Below are positions 23,388 to 35,246 of a stretch of 64,000 nucleotides of DNA, one piece after another (position 1 is the first letter of the stretch; the number at the start of each line of letters is the position of its first letter). The stretch is from assembly GCF_001653235.2 (NCBI RefSeq), contig NC_035790.1, positions 7,998,001 to 8,062,000 on the forward strand. Reading direction: 5' to 3'. The position numbers and the translations under genes were made by a program. A model generated the notes under the pieces. The model saw only the letters and a program-made list of their open reading frames with translations, was not told the DNA's origin and made no database searches. This DNA comes from Pochonia chlamydosporia 170 (lineage: Eukaryota; Ascomycota; Sordariomycetes; Hypocreales; Clavicipitaceae).

Positions 23388-24584
23388 GGACGGTGCTAAT
23401 GATGGCTCGGCTTGTAAATAACGATAGAGTCTGATGAGCTGGATTATGTTTGGACCAAGGATAAAAGAGAATAGAGCATGTATTTCAAAGCCTGCCTAAT
23501 CTACTGTTGTTATGTGGCTAACTCGGGAACCCCCGACTAAATCTAGTATATAGCACTATATAACTATTCATTTATCCGTAACTTAAGTATACACTAATAT
23601 TTTACAGCATTGTATATTATACTACGCGATAAATTGTACCTCTGCATAATCAATAGGCTCTATCTATAGTTTCTTGATTCGCGAGCCAAACCATGGAAAG
23701 ACAATGGCCCCCGGCCATGTTAGGCACTTAGACGAGAGCGACTGGTAGTCACTGAATCACTCGTGCGTGCTTATTCAACCGGTTCAAGTGGGGTGAGGGC
23801 TTTTTGCCTATGCTTTAGAGAAGACAACGAGGCATCTGGGAAGCTTATCGTGCCAAGCGACCCAGTATGGGAGGTGCTTCCATTACCCTTGCACGGATTG
23901 ATAGCACCTGCCGCTTTAAAATAATCGCCTAACTTAGTGTGCCTGCTTAATACCAAGAATGTGAGTGATTCTAGAAGGTAGCTTTTCTTGTTGCTGCAGG
24001 ATGCAATGACAACAGTGTTAACTGTATCTAGCCCTCCACTTGTACCTGCCATAAGACTTCCCATGCTTGTTTGCTCTTACACTCACAAGAGTTTCAGCTA
24101 CGACAGCGGAGGCAACTCCAATACTTCCTACCTGCAAGATCCAAACGAAGCAGAGACGTGACTCAAAGTGTCCCTCCAACTATCTCGTCCAACGGCTATC
24201 TGGACCTTCTATGCCTTGCACTTCAATCCCCCTTTAGATATCCCCATCAAGGACGAAATGTACTGTCAACTCGACCCACAGCTAGCCACATCATGATACA
24301 TACTTGTTTCATACTTGAATTGAATGAAGTCAACGCTAATAAGCTTAACAATAAGCATGCCAAAAGCAAAGAATATATATCCATGGCTAAAAGGCCTGCT
24401 GCCCCGCAGGCAACAGTATTACAGAAGTATTAGGTCTGGGATAATTCCGGTCCCGGATAGAAACACAACAATGACAATCAACTTCATCACATGTGAAGAT
24501 AAAACTGCCCCGATAATTCTGTGCCACTATTTTTCTGACAGTAGTCATCCTGCATATGGCTTTTGCTTTTGTGGGCGTGGTGGT
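23388..24584. other. Intergenic, no supported gene
   Basis: The upstream flank of the carboxypeptidase turns AT-rich at 23500-23680. A 97-codon minus frame at 23771-24064 has no recognisable motif and I do not call it. Confidence 0.35.
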
Positions 24585-24650
24585 GTCAGATAAGGCTGCC
24601 TCTGTTGATTGAACAACCAGACTTGAGGTAATTGCTGGACGTCATAAACC
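24585..24650 (+). repeat. Direct repeat copy 1 flanking the metalloprotease
   Basis: Resembles 26879-26945: both contain GTC(A/G)GATAA, CTGCCTCTGTTGAT, GAACAA, ACTTG and TGCTGG..GTCAT in the same order. The copies bracket the metalloprotease gene in the same orientation. Confidence 0.6.
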
Positions 24651-25725
24651 ATTGATATCAGAGGTCGGTCTTTCATCAAGTGGCTGGGAGGCCTTTTAAA
24701 TTTAAGATAAACGACATGGAACCTTTTAAGAATAACTAGAGATCAACAACAATAGACACATTAAATGAACATCGTTGTAGTAACAAGCGAAGTAGTAGTT
24801 TGCAGCATGCTTCCATTAACCTAGTACGGAGAGAATGATAATTCACCCCCTTCAAGGTTTGGCAGCCAATCCAGGACGCTTGCCTAATAAGAGCAGAATG
24901 AGAGAGATTCTAAGACCCTTACAGTCTAGGGGTAACAAGTTCTAAGGCTCTATTTAGTTACACATACCAAGGAAATGCACGCAAGATAACGACTAAAACG
25001 TTTGCCAAACTAGGTCCTTCGAACTTACCCGCGGTGGAGGTTCTGTAGCAGCCTGTTCTTCCTACATAGGCAGGCGGCCAGGCGACATTTATCTAGCCCC
25101 AGAACTAGGATGCCTAATTAGGGCATTGCAATGGCCCTGGTCCGCGTTTGATTGCACAGGCTGGTGCCTTCATATTGTCTCAGCTGACATGTTGGCAACT
25201 GGATAAGCGACTACTACGGATATCAAATAGCCAGGGAAGGAAGAGAAAACAGAATCAGAGGCCAGTTCGAAAGCTCAAGAACCGATCCACGCTTGTCACA
25301 AGGATGTGGGGTTAAAACTTAAGAGTGTTCGAACCACTTTGATCAAAAGAGAGAGCTAAGAACCTTATGACACTCTTGTTTTTGGCAAGCTCCGGGCACC
25401 GAGGCAACCATATCATAAAACTGATACTGGGCCGTCCCATCTTGGTTGATAACAAGCCGTTTTCACCACCTTCCATGCAAGGATCTGACGGCAACAACAT
25501 CCTAAATAGTAAGGTGATGGCGTCGGATTGAAGGAAGCAGATATATTTTGATTGTTGGCTGACGAAATCACAACAGCAAACCAATCTGTTGAGGATGTTG
25601 ATTGTCAAAACTATAAATGTGCGTCGGTGTGCTGCTCGAATGTCGATGAGTTCATCCTCACAAGCAATCTTGTCTCTTTAGCATCTCTCAATCGCAAGAT
25701 ATTCCAGACGATCTACACTTCTAAC
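24651..25725. other. Metalloprotease upstream region
   Basis: About 1.1 kb with no supported gene. The last 150 bp before 25726 contain CT-rich and CAATC-type sequence that probably form the promoter and 5' leader. Confidence 0.35.
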
Positions 25726-26744
25726 ATGATGATATATACTGCTCTTGTCCTTGCCGGCCTGGCGGCTACCGCTATGGGCGCCACACTTGGTGACCGCCCC
25801 ATGCCCTTTGGATGCGGTACCGGTCGACCCAGCCAAGAATTTGTCGATGCTTCGAAGGAAATGCAAACTTCGGAGGCTGGTCTTACTTTCCGAGGAGAGG
25901 TTGCACGTGCTGAGATCATTGTCGATACGTATGTCCATGTGGTTGCTAAGGACGAAACGGAGAACGGTGGTTATCTCTCTGTGCGTGTTTCGCTGGCGTG
26001 ATGTTTAGCAAAGAGTAGGAGTTGGTAACTAACACAGTGAACTCTAGGCCGAGACCATTGAGAAGCAGATAAAGGTCTTGAATGATAACTATGCCCCTAG
26101 TGGCATCTCTTTTGTTCACAAGAACAGCTCCTGGACCATCGACACAAATTGGACCTACGACGGTGACGAGACTGCCATGAAAGAGAGCTTGCGCCAGGGC
26201 ACTTACAAGGACCTAAACCTATACTTTCTTAATAAGCTCAGTGGTCCTCCAGGCGTTCTAGGCTACTGCCACTTCCCAACTGACGCTGCACCTGGCAGCG
26301 AAGACTTCATTATTGATGGGTGCTCTCTACACGTGGGCACCGTTCCTGGGGGATCTATCCCCGAATTTAACTTGGGCAAAACTGCCACTCACGAAGTTGG
26401 CCATTGGTTTGGTCTACTGCACACCTTTGATGGACGTGACTGCGCGGGGCCTGGCGACTACGTTGATGACACTCCTGCGCAGAACTCACCGACCAGTGGA
26501 TGCCCCGTTGGCCGCGACTCTTGCCCTAACCAGCCAGGTCTAGACCCTATTCACAACTATATGGACTACAGCAGCGAGTACGTTAACATTTCTTTTTATC
26601 GTTTTTTCTAACATGTATTGAGTACGTTACGCGTTTGCAGATTAGTGCTAACGCGCAGGGATTAGTGCGTGCTACGAGGAATTCACAGCCGGTCAAACCA
26701 ACCGCATGAAGAGCTCCTGGACGAAGTACCGTGCCAACAACTAA
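25726..26744 (+). CDS. Secreted M43-type (pappalysin-like) metalloprotease
   Basis: 287 residues in three exons: 25726-25980, 26048-26577 and 26666-26744. The signal peptide is MMIYTALVLAGLAATAMG. The catalytic site is the full extended zinc motif HEVGHWFGLLH, followed by the downstream methionine turn NYMDYSSD. The Cys pairs (DCAGPGDYVDDTPAQNSP, CPVGRDSCPNQPG, ACYEEF) match fungal extracellular MEP1-type proteases. The final exon gives FTAGQTNRMKSSW, the usual C-terminus. The first donor is GTGCGT and the second GTACGT. It degrades extracellular protein; relatives are virulence-associated in several fungi. It is bracketed by a direct repeat. Confidence 0.92.
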
Positions 26745-26878
26745 TTGTATTTAAAAGTCAACATGCTTCTTGACTCTACTGAGGGAAAGGCTAATTTTCA
26801 GTATAGTTGTATGTACTTGAGAGAGAGCAGTTTATTTCAGTGATTCATAGTATGATATATTAGGCAACTTCCCATACT

Positions 26879-26945
26879 GTCGGATAAAACTGCCTCTGTT
26901 GATAGAACAAGCAAACTTGGTGTAAATGCTGGCTGTCATGATGTC
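26879..26945 (+). repeat. Direct repeat copy 2 flanking the metalloprotease
   Basis: Second copy of the roughly 65-bp sequence at 24585-24650, just beyond the protease 3' end. Confidence 0.6.
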
Positions 26946-27023
26946 GGCTATGAGAACTGAGAATAGCCAGAAAAGGCAATTATTTGCTTCGGACGAACGG
27001 GAAGTTTTCTAGTATTAAAAGGA

Positions 27024-27049
27024 GAGCTGCAGACCTCTGTCTGCAGCTC
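27024..27049. repeat. Perfect 11-bp inverted repeat, 4-nt loop
   Basis: GAGCTGCAGAC, loop CTCT, GTCTGCAGCTC. It lies 280 bp beyond the metalloprotease stop in non-coding DNA. Confidence 0.7.
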
Positions 27050-27199
27050 GAACAATAAGAACAATGATTTTGAAGAAGAGCTTAGTTAACAATGAGTCTC
27101 ATAACGTGACACATACATCCCAACAAGAAATCGGATATCGACCGTGTAGTACGTGGAGCGTTATCAGATACGCGGCGGGTTTACCCAGTGTGGGGAATC

Positions 27200-27319
27200 T
27201 ATCTACATGTATCTACCGACTGCTTAGGTAGATAGATGTAGATGCTTAGTCTTGGACTGCAAGATAGATAGGTAGATATAGGCTACATATAGATGTAGAT
27301 AGATGCCATCTATCTACAT
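27200..27319. repeat. TAGATAGATGTAGATG low-complexity inverted tract
   Basis: Variants of GTAGATAGATGTAGATGC occur in both orientations. The end (27293-27319) is a perfect hairpin with 13-bp arms ATGTAGATAGATG and one spacer base. Confidence 0.65.
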
Positions 27320-30249
27320 TTTTCGCAGAGGCTAATCTAACCCTCGGATAGATTCTCACCCATGCCCTTAAGCAACCCGTTATATCCTTCCAACAAATCT
27401 AGCTTTTAACCATGATCTAACCGTTTAGGCAACAGAAATTGTATTTAAATCCAATCGAGTGCGCTTTAGAGACACTATGCTGCCTGCAGACGAGAAAGTT
27501 CTCTCACATTTAGCCGCTATAGCGGGAATAGACAGGATATCAATGGCCATCTTAGCTACATAAGAGTATTTAAACCGCTTAGCGGACTAATGCTGCAGTG
27601 GGTTATCGTGCTTGGTATATATATCCTGCTTTGTACGTAGCCACCTCTTGAACTCATCTGCAATCCCTTCTCCCTTACAGCTAGTATGCGGTATTAATTT
27701 GTCTTAAAATAAATCGAAAGGGTTAGACTTACGAGCTCTTACTGCCACAGAAAGATTACTGTTGCACAGTTGCTACTGGATGGGCAGGTCACGATATTCC
27801 TCTTTCTATAGTGTTTAGATAAGATAGCGAGCCCTGCAAAGCTATTTCTCTCTTCCGCCATATACCTTCTATAGAAAGGCCCATTATATTCCGGGGTGTA
27901 GAACGGTGGCAGCATAGTACATCGGCGTCTCATCAAGTTTTGTGTAGTATTTATTTAACTTAAGCCAGGCAGAGTTAATACAAGTGAAATAGTAACTTAG
28001 TTCTAGCCGGCATTGTGCCTTAATTTTCGCTTTCTCCGACGTTATTAAGAGAAATTCATGAGCAATAGCTACTTGCCATTAGAGCATTGCTTGTATTGTA
28101 TTTATTGTATTTTTTAGGGGTTGCTTGTATTTGTATAGTATTTTTTTTGTATTATATTGTATTTGTATTTTCTCACTACCTGTAAAGGTCTGGGCTTAAA
28201 GCCCAGTCTTCAGTATTATGTGCGCAACTAAGGGAGCCTATATAGTGCTAGATTGAGCAGTCACAAGGGACTTGTTCAATTCGTACTCTTTTGCCGCAAT
28301 GGCCAAAGGGCCCGGACAACCGGTATGTCTGCAGCTAGCACCTGCTATGGCCCAATCGGGCTAGACCATAACAGAAGGTAAATAGAAAGAAGGCAGACTG
28401 TATTGCGGTTTGCGTATTAAAGCATTAAGGAATAAAGTCTATTAAAAAGAGAGGGATCACAATCTTGCTTGTGGTAGGACCCAGCCCGGCAGGCTGGGGC
28501 GGAAAGGGTTAGCGCCAGCCAAGCCACTCCTTCGGCACAGCCCGTCACATCCGCACTTAACGGGGGGAAACGTTAAGCAGGCAAATGGTCGGTGATTCAG
28601 GAAAAGATTTAATACTTTAAAATACGCGGGCCCCACATAGTAGCCAAAGTACGTCCTCTTTCATGCATATCTACCTTACAGGCATTAATTGAGCAGTACT
28701 TATAACCTCCCATAAAATACTAAGATCAAGAAGTACCGAATCTTTTTCCGAATCACTGACCATTTTCCTACTCAGCGTCCCCCCTATGAGTGTGGAGCAC
28801 CACGGGGGATGACTTTGAGGCCCCTAGTAGACCGCCTGAGACCGCCTATTTGGAGTGCATAATTGGATAGAACCGGGGGCTGGTGGTAGATGGTGGAGCA
28901 TCTTATCAATCCAAAAAGCAAAGCTGCTACCACACAAGCATTGAACGTGGTGATTTCGTGTATTTGCCTCGGGTTAATCGGGCCATGCCCCACTTTTTTG
29001 GCGCTCGAGAACCCTCGCACCACCAAAGGCCAAAAAGGTGGAACGTGGCACGAATATGGGTCACAAGTGTTTAATAGAGAGAGGTGGCGAATCCGTAGAG
29101 GCGACTCTACCGTTGAAATGCACCTCGATAGGTGGCTGGCCAGTCTTTCGAACTTCTGATATTTGTGGTGTTGTGAAATGTGGCAATTACGTTCAAGTCT
29201 GCCATGTTCAATCAACACAGTCAGCCTTCACCGCTGCCAATGGTGCAGCCTCTGGGTAATTAATAGTGGCGCATTGTTAATTCGCAGAAGCCGCCTCTCG
29301 TCGTAACGGCTCCAGTCTCCTCTTACCAGGAATGCATGTTGATTGGCTGCTACGACTCGATCAATCAAGCATTCTTGCATGTGAATGACGCCACGTACCT
29401 CTCTCTCAGGACGACAACCGAATTGTGTTTGTACCAAAGGAAAAAAGTACCTGGCAACAACTCGATCGGCCAAGCCAAATGCTTAGATAGGATAGATACC
29501 ATGGTACGCGGCACCTGTTTCTAGTGAGCGTAGGACCTCAATTAACATAGATGCTAACAGTTAGAGGGCTTATTAGAGGGCTTCGCCTATCTTGAGATAG
29601 CTCGCTCGCAGCTTGGACACAATGACTCGCAACACCCCTGGCGCGCAAATGTCGTTACTCCTTCACAAGCCTCTGGCTTGCATAAGCGCAAGAAATGAAG
29701 GAAATGGAAGAAACAAACCTGCCCACAATGCAAGTCACTTGTGGTGAGGAGGTGCAAGCGAATTATAGTTATCCGCAAAAAGCTTGCTATGTACACTATT
29801 TTCAACGATGTTTTTGTGTGTGGTTATTTCCTTTATACTCAACCTTTTGTTCGTAAATCCATTTTACGCAACCCCGAATAGGGTTGCCTTCCCTGTTATT
29901 AGCGAACACATCAGCGGTGGGTTGCTTTTGAGGCCCCTATAGTAGTATTAAGCAAGCATCCCGCAGTTTACTTTTCTTACTTATTATTAGATGCATCCCA
30001 TCATTGGAGGCGCGTGTGCTTACTCATGAACTGCCTGCACACTCGAATAACACCGAACGAAAATGTGGCGGCGCCATCTTGATCCAAATATCACATTGTC
30101 ACTTCCACACCGTGTTCCGCCTTTATCCTGGTCCCTGCGGTTATTAAACCGCCTTTGGCCACTGTCCTTGGCCTTGAACCTACGGGACTCTATTTGCCTA
30201 ATTCTGACTCTGGTTGCTGAAGGTCAACTACGTTCAAACTCGCCAGTAA
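27320..30249. other. Gene-poor stretch
   Basis: About 2.9 kb with no supported gene. 28080-28180 is a TTTGTATTGTATT low-complexity run. 28460-28580 carries a GC-rich motif (CCCGGCAGGCTGGG, then CAGCCCGTCACA) related to the sequence at 33383-33428, probably LTR debris. Frames at 28784-29520 lack motifs. Confidence 0.4.
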
Positions 30250-31679
30250 TGGCATCCGCTATTGTAATAGAAATGGCAATCGAGTTTGGCCTTGGTACCT
30301 TGATTCTGTTCCTCCGGTACTTTGCGAGATGGAAAGCTGTAGGATTTAAGCGCTGGGAAGGAGACGACTTGTTTGCCATCTTGGCTCTTGTGTTCTGGGC
30401 GGTATGTAGGACAAGCCCTGAGATATATTACTCCTACTAATAGAGACTTTGGTATCGTTTAGCTTGGGTTTTGCTTAAATATACTAATTGGTATGTGCTT
30501 CTAATACTAAAGTTTCCGTTACGGCACAAAATGGAGTGCAGGTGCCCAACAGTTACCACCCACATCAGAAGGTTTAGCTGAATCATAGTTGGAGGATGCA
30601 GCTCTATATGCCAATTCCAGCACGTAACAATTCTTTATTACTGCTAACTCTGCTTCTTTCTTTTTTTTTTAAAAAAATAAATAGATCACTATGGATCAAA
30701 TGTCGACGTTACGACCGAAATTGGAGCAACATTGACCAGCAAACAGATTGGAAGGCGCGAATTTGGATCAAAATGCATACTAATAGCACGAAACTGTTAC
30801 GTCACCCTTGCATGGGTGCTTAAGGGCTGTATGCTCTGCTTCTATAACCGCATTACGTATGTTATCGTGAAGCTATATAAAGAGAAATAGGAGTGGCTAA
30901 CTAGAGTTTAGTTTCCTGCTAGCAGAACAAAAGCTTGTTAAATGGACTGGAGTAATATGTATCTTCGGCTACTTAGGAGCCCTTGGGACTATCTGGGGCC
31001 AGTGTACGCCAGTCTATAAGAACTGGCAGGTCGTACCAGCAGCAGGTTAGCTCCTTCTGGTGGTTACTCTTCCTCTTCTACCAATATAGTAACATAAAAC
31101 AGATAGATGCGCACCTGGTATGCCTTATTATGTTGTTCTGCTGACCTTGAATGTAACGTAAGTTGACAATACCTCGTTCTGATCGTCTGCTTAATGCTTA
31201 TAGTTATTAGAACCGATATTGCTATTATATGCATCCCGTTACCATGGTTCAAGCAGCTTAGAACTACCATCTGGCACAAGATAGCTATTAGTGCCCTTCT
31301 TTGTTCCAGCATCTTTATCATTATCGCTACAATTCTGCATAATGTCCTATCGCTGCAGAATATTCAGACTAATAGCACTAGGTGTATCTGGGCGACTCGA
31401 GAAACAGTGAGCGAATATAGCCCTCTAGGTAGCTAGCGTATAGCTAACTTATTGCGCTTATAGTTTGTTGGAATTATTGCGACCAATGCTGTAGCTATTA
31501 AGCCGTTATTCTCGAAGAGCCGATGGGCTGCCTCGAGTATTGAAAACAGCGCCACGCTCGAGGCCCAGAATCAGAAGAACTACACTCGAGGTCATTGTAA
31601 AGTTAGCTCGGTACCGGAGCCAGTTTTTATTTATTCTAGCGCTCTTAATAATCCGGACCAAATGCTGGACCATTATTAA
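30250..31679 (+). CDS. Rhodopsin-domain integral membrane protein (PTH11-like)
   Basis: Multi-exon gene for a seven-helix membrane protein of the fungal rhodopsin-domain family, often described as PTH11-related. Exon 1 (30250-30401) starts MASAIVIEMAIEFGLGTLIL and reaches RWEGDDLFAILALVFWA. Later exons give YGSNVDVTTEIGATLTSKQ, the helix ARNCYVTLAWVLKGCMLCFY, and KWTGVICIFGYLGALGTIWG with the family's conserved CTPVYKNWQV. These lead to CAPGMPYYVVLLTLNV and TTDIAIICIPLPWFKQLR, then RCIWATRETFVGIIATNAVA and stop TAA 31677-31679. The join between 30402 and about 30685 is the least certain. All long conserved pieces are open, so the gene may be functional although it borders a RIP-affected block. 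Function: probable surface sensor, inferred from the family. Confidence 0.7.
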
Positions 31680-31732
31680 TGGCAGTGATGCTTGGCCATG
31701 ATTAAAAGGGAAATTGTTGTAGGAAGGATTCC

Positions 31733-31778
31733 TGTAACGGGCTGGGCCTAATGGTGGCTCGGCTTGCGCTCTCACCTT
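31733..31778 (+). repeat. LTR terminal fragment
   Basis: About 45 bp starting TGTAACGGGCTGGGCC resembles the first 45 bp of the solo LTR at 33710, then diverges. Confidence 0.5.
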
Positions 31779-33108
31779 TGTAAGTATAGCGGTAGGCGCT
31801 GCCCTTTAGTGCTATGTAGCGTTAATAACGATGTTGTTATTAGTCTTACGTTTGACGGCTCTACCGCATTCTTAACCTCTTTTCCCCGATTCTTGGGTGG
31901 GGTCTGGGCGTTTTTGGCTCACAGCCGCCAGCTCAGCAGCCAATGTTTCCACCAAGTCGACTTCCCACGCAGCTCAACCTCGCTGCCTGACTGCGGTTCG
32001 GGCGAGTCGCGGCGCGTAATGAGACATTCTGCATGGTACGTGCCCAGGTTCCCGCCAGACACTCCGGAGACATTAGCTCGTAACTTTCCTCAGCTGCTAG
32101 AGTTGGCTGACGATTCTCGAAACGGTGGCGGAACAGGGATCTCGGGGAATGTGGTATTTGCCTGTCTCTGCTCTTCGTCAAGGTGGTCGCCCTTTGAGGT
32201 GACGGTTCTGGTAATACTATGCGCGGTTCGCCATTCGCCACTCACGCCATGCTCATACTACGGGCAAACTTCTTGACAGGACTTCTAGATGATATACGCT
32301 TAGGACCTATCCTCTTTCTTATGCGGCGCGTCTACACAATAATGCCCTGCAATTCTCTAGCACATTCTTAATATAAGCTACCCTAATTGTAATCCTATCT
32401 TTATCCGTCTAGTCTATAGCACCTACGCTAAGTCCTTATCCGCTATAATTAATACTATTTCCTGCATCTAAACATCGCAAGCACAGAAGAATAATATTAG
32501 TATACTACTTCCCTAACTAGCATGGCAGTTTCCTAGTAGCAAGACCTTTAAACTCCAGCTTATTTTAGTTGGTGCTAGCCTGCGTATTTAAGGTCATTCT
32601 AAATCTATTAATCAAAGTATATTAGTTTGTACAGGTAAGAAAGTTCCCTTGTCTTAAGAGTAGAGTACAAATAACATTCACAGGCTAATTTCTAAGAGTA
32701 TAGCACCTAGACTATATATGTTATATTGCATTTAGTAATCTACTTCTAGGTGTATGCCTTAACGGCTTAGATAACAATCTGTAGAACTAGTTAGAATAAT
32801 CACAAAGAAATAGTAAGGGATTTACAGAGATTATGCCCCTAAATATTATCTCCCGCCTAATAGGTGTTGCTATTCTTAACACAAAATTGCTTAAAGCCTA
32901 TAAGAAATAGTACTCCTATATCTAAGTGTCTAGTTTAAAAGATAGTTATTATGTTAGGATATATTATTCTTGTGCATAAATTAAATAGTATAAATAAAGA
33001 GAATTAAATTAGCTAGTCTCTTTGCTAGGTCTAATTGCTTATTAAGTGGATAATAAACGCTGGAAGGAAGAACGTTTTGTAAGCTTTAAGGATTAGAGAG
33101 GTAAGAAG
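31779..33108. other. Transition to AT-rich DNA, no supported gene
   Basis: 31780-32280 is GC-balanced and has overlapping open frames on both strands with no recognisable domain. From about 32280 the sequence becomes TpA-rich with almost no open frames, consistent with RIP-mutated repeat debris. Confidence 0.45.
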
Positions 33109-33428
33109 TGTTATGGATTTAAGCGTAACGCTTAAATCTTAGGGAAGAAGGAGACAGGCACGTGGAGAGAGCTACCTAAGAACCTACTATAGGTGTAAGG
33201 GGCTACGCTGCTGTTTGTTTAACATAAGGGTGCCATATGATTGTCTATCTAAAGCTAGGGAGAAAGAAAGGAGAAGAGTAAGCTTAAGGTAAGCCTTAAG
33301 CTTGCGCAGTTAAGTTATAGTAGTAACTTAGGCAAAATTAATCTAATTACACAACTGACCGTCTGTACGGCGCTAAAGCTCTAGGCCCGGCAGAGCTGGG
33401 TCCACAGCATCGGGCATAGCCCGTGACA
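33109..33428 (+). repeat. Possible solo LTR, RIP-affected
   Basis: Starts TGTTATGG and ends GCCCGTGACA, which would be inverted termini if the 5' end is a mutated TGTCACGG. A perfect 10-bp hairpin (GATTTAAGCG, TAA, CGCTTAAATC) lies at 33116-33138. I found no matching target duplication, so the boundaries are tentative. Confidence 0.35.
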
Positions 33429-33709
33429 ATAGGTCTTAACTAGAGCTAAACTAGGCCCTATAAGGGTGCTACTAGGAACTATACTAATCTCTTTCTTCTT
33501 CTTTTCTTCTCCTTATAAGAAAAGTTACTACTAGTAATGCTAGTTTGTAGAAGCCCCCTAGGCTAGTCCCTTACAAGAAGGGACATTAAAAATAAAGTGG
33601 AAGTTAAACGGAGAGGGCTCTAAAGAGGGTAGGTCTTTTAAACCCCTAACCTTAATTACTCCTTGGCACTTTAAAAGACTAAAAGTGGAAGGGTTAACTA
33701 CTATGAGAA

Positions 33710-33938
33710 TGTAACGGTCTGAGCCCGACGGTGGTTCGGCTTGCACTCTCGCCTTCGTCCCCAGCTTTATTGCTGGTAACCCCCAGCAACAAGCGAGATT
33801 AGCAGAAGCAAGCTCACAAGCCTACAAGAGCTCTGCAAGCTCTTTTCTTCTTGTTCTACTTTTCCTTTTCTCCTTAGCTTTGGATACTTGTTCATAGTCA
33901 CCTAGCCAGTTGTTAATATACTCGCTTGGACCGTTACA
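33710..33938 (+). mobile_element. Solo LTR with perfect inverted ends
   Basis: 229 bp running from TGTAACGGTC to GACCGTTACA, a perfect 10-bp inverted terminal pair of the TG..CA type. Unlike its neighbours it keeps balanced base composition (for example CGACGGTGGTTCGGCTTGC), so it seems little touched by RIP. Five-base flanks (GAGAA and TAGGA) do not match, so it may be recombined or sit at a rearrangement edge. Confidence 0.65.
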
Positions 33939-35246
33939 TAGGATAAGAAGACGGTATACGCTACAAGTTTAAGGCTTAGTATGCTTTTTAAAGTACTAGA
34001 TCTAATCTATAGCTTTTGTATTTATAGTCTAGCTATTATAAGTTATAGAGATCACCTAATTGTAAGAGAAAGAGCTTCTATAAGAGAAGAATACCACAAG
34101 CAAATTCCACCAATAATATCATAAGCAAATTCTACCAATTAGAATGCTTATATATTATTAGTAAGCAGTATGTTTTACTATATAAAGAAGGAATCCTCCT
34201 TCTAAAGATAAAAAGGAACTTAATCCTTAATTTTTCTATAATATAACGATAATATAATCTTATTTCCGTACTATTCCCAAATTATATTCTATGATAATAG
34301 CTTATATAATAACCTATTATCCTAAGCTATATATATTAAGGTTATATCCGTATTATATCCGTATAATAACCTTATTTCCATCTTATTTCCGCGCATAACC
34401 AAACCTCCCTTTTACTTAAAAAGGCTCTACCTCTTACACTAATCCTTTGGTAGCTTGCTATCTTTATACTAGTTTGTGAGGTGATATTGCCCTGTAATAA
34501 TAATAAATAGCGAAATTACCTGGCCGTAAGAATTAATAGATTAGATTACTAAAACCTATTCTCTATTACCTAGCTAGGCTAAAGTTACTTTTCTATGCCT
34601 TTTAGAGCTTATAACTACTATAGTTATTAAGATTATGCCTATTATAAAGCTAGTCTTATTAAAGTTATAGAAATTCTTATCTAGTATGCTATGTTTTATG
34701 ACTGTATTACATATAAGCTTAAACTAAGGCTTAATTATCTTTAGATCTTTGCATAAGGCTCTTTAATAGTTATATTTACGTGTAAAATGCGTGGTAAGCT
34801 CTTTATAGCGCTTAATAAAGTTTAAAGCCTATTATAATCCTATAGGAGGCGTATTATAACCTGCAAGTAATTAATTTGCTATATCTTCTATACTACTAAG
34901 CTGGGAAGGAAATAATTATAAATCTAGGTTAAGAATATATTAAATAATTATAGATTCTTCTAGATTTATAAGTCTCTAATACGGAGGCATTATATTACTC
35001 TAAGCGTGTTAGCCACGCTTACAGCGTAGTAGTATTGTATAATCTACTAAGTATAGCTTTATAGCACCTTAAATAGATAGAGAAGGGTTATTTTCTATAG
35101 CTCTAAGAGCTATAGAATAGCTGGTTATTGCTGCTTTTCTGTCGCATTGCTAGTCGTGGAGAAAATTATAATATAATATAAAAGAGTGTTAGAGTAGAGT
35201 GGGGTGGCGCATCTAATGTGCTAGTACATCCAATATGCACTTACGT
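33939..35246 (-). mobile_element. Pogo/Fot1-like DNA transposon, truncated and interrupted (copy C)
   Basis: Read on the minus strand it matches the complete element at 59217-61096. 34590-34770 corresponds to about 59690-59880, 34439-34560 to 59950-60035, and 33975-34060 to 60030-60115. The outer terminal repeat ends at 35246 next to TA, with TTACGT mirroring the ACGTAGGTG start of the complete copy. The far (DDE) end is missing, cut where the solo LTR at 33710-33938 begins. Heavy C-to-T/G-to-A change leaves no long frame. It is interrupted by the LTR at 34061-34438. Confidence 0.7.
34061..34438 (+). mobile_element. Solo LTR with 5-bp target duplication, nested in copy C
   Basis: 378 bp starting TGTAAGAG and ending CTCTTACA, flanked by CTAAT on both sides (34056-34060 and 34439-34443). 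Flanking sequence resumes exactly where the pogo-like copy would continue, so this is an insertion followed by LTR-LTR recombination, or a non-autonomous LTR-ended element. Confidence 0.75.

Noticed and set aside
28784..29473. 144-codon minus frame and overlapping plus frames
   Set aside because: Open on several frames at once, no domain, no splice pattern; likely chance.
31764..32276. 170-codon plus frame with an overlapping 102-codon minus frame
   Set aside because: Starts within an LTR-like fragment and has no recognisable protein pattern on either strand.
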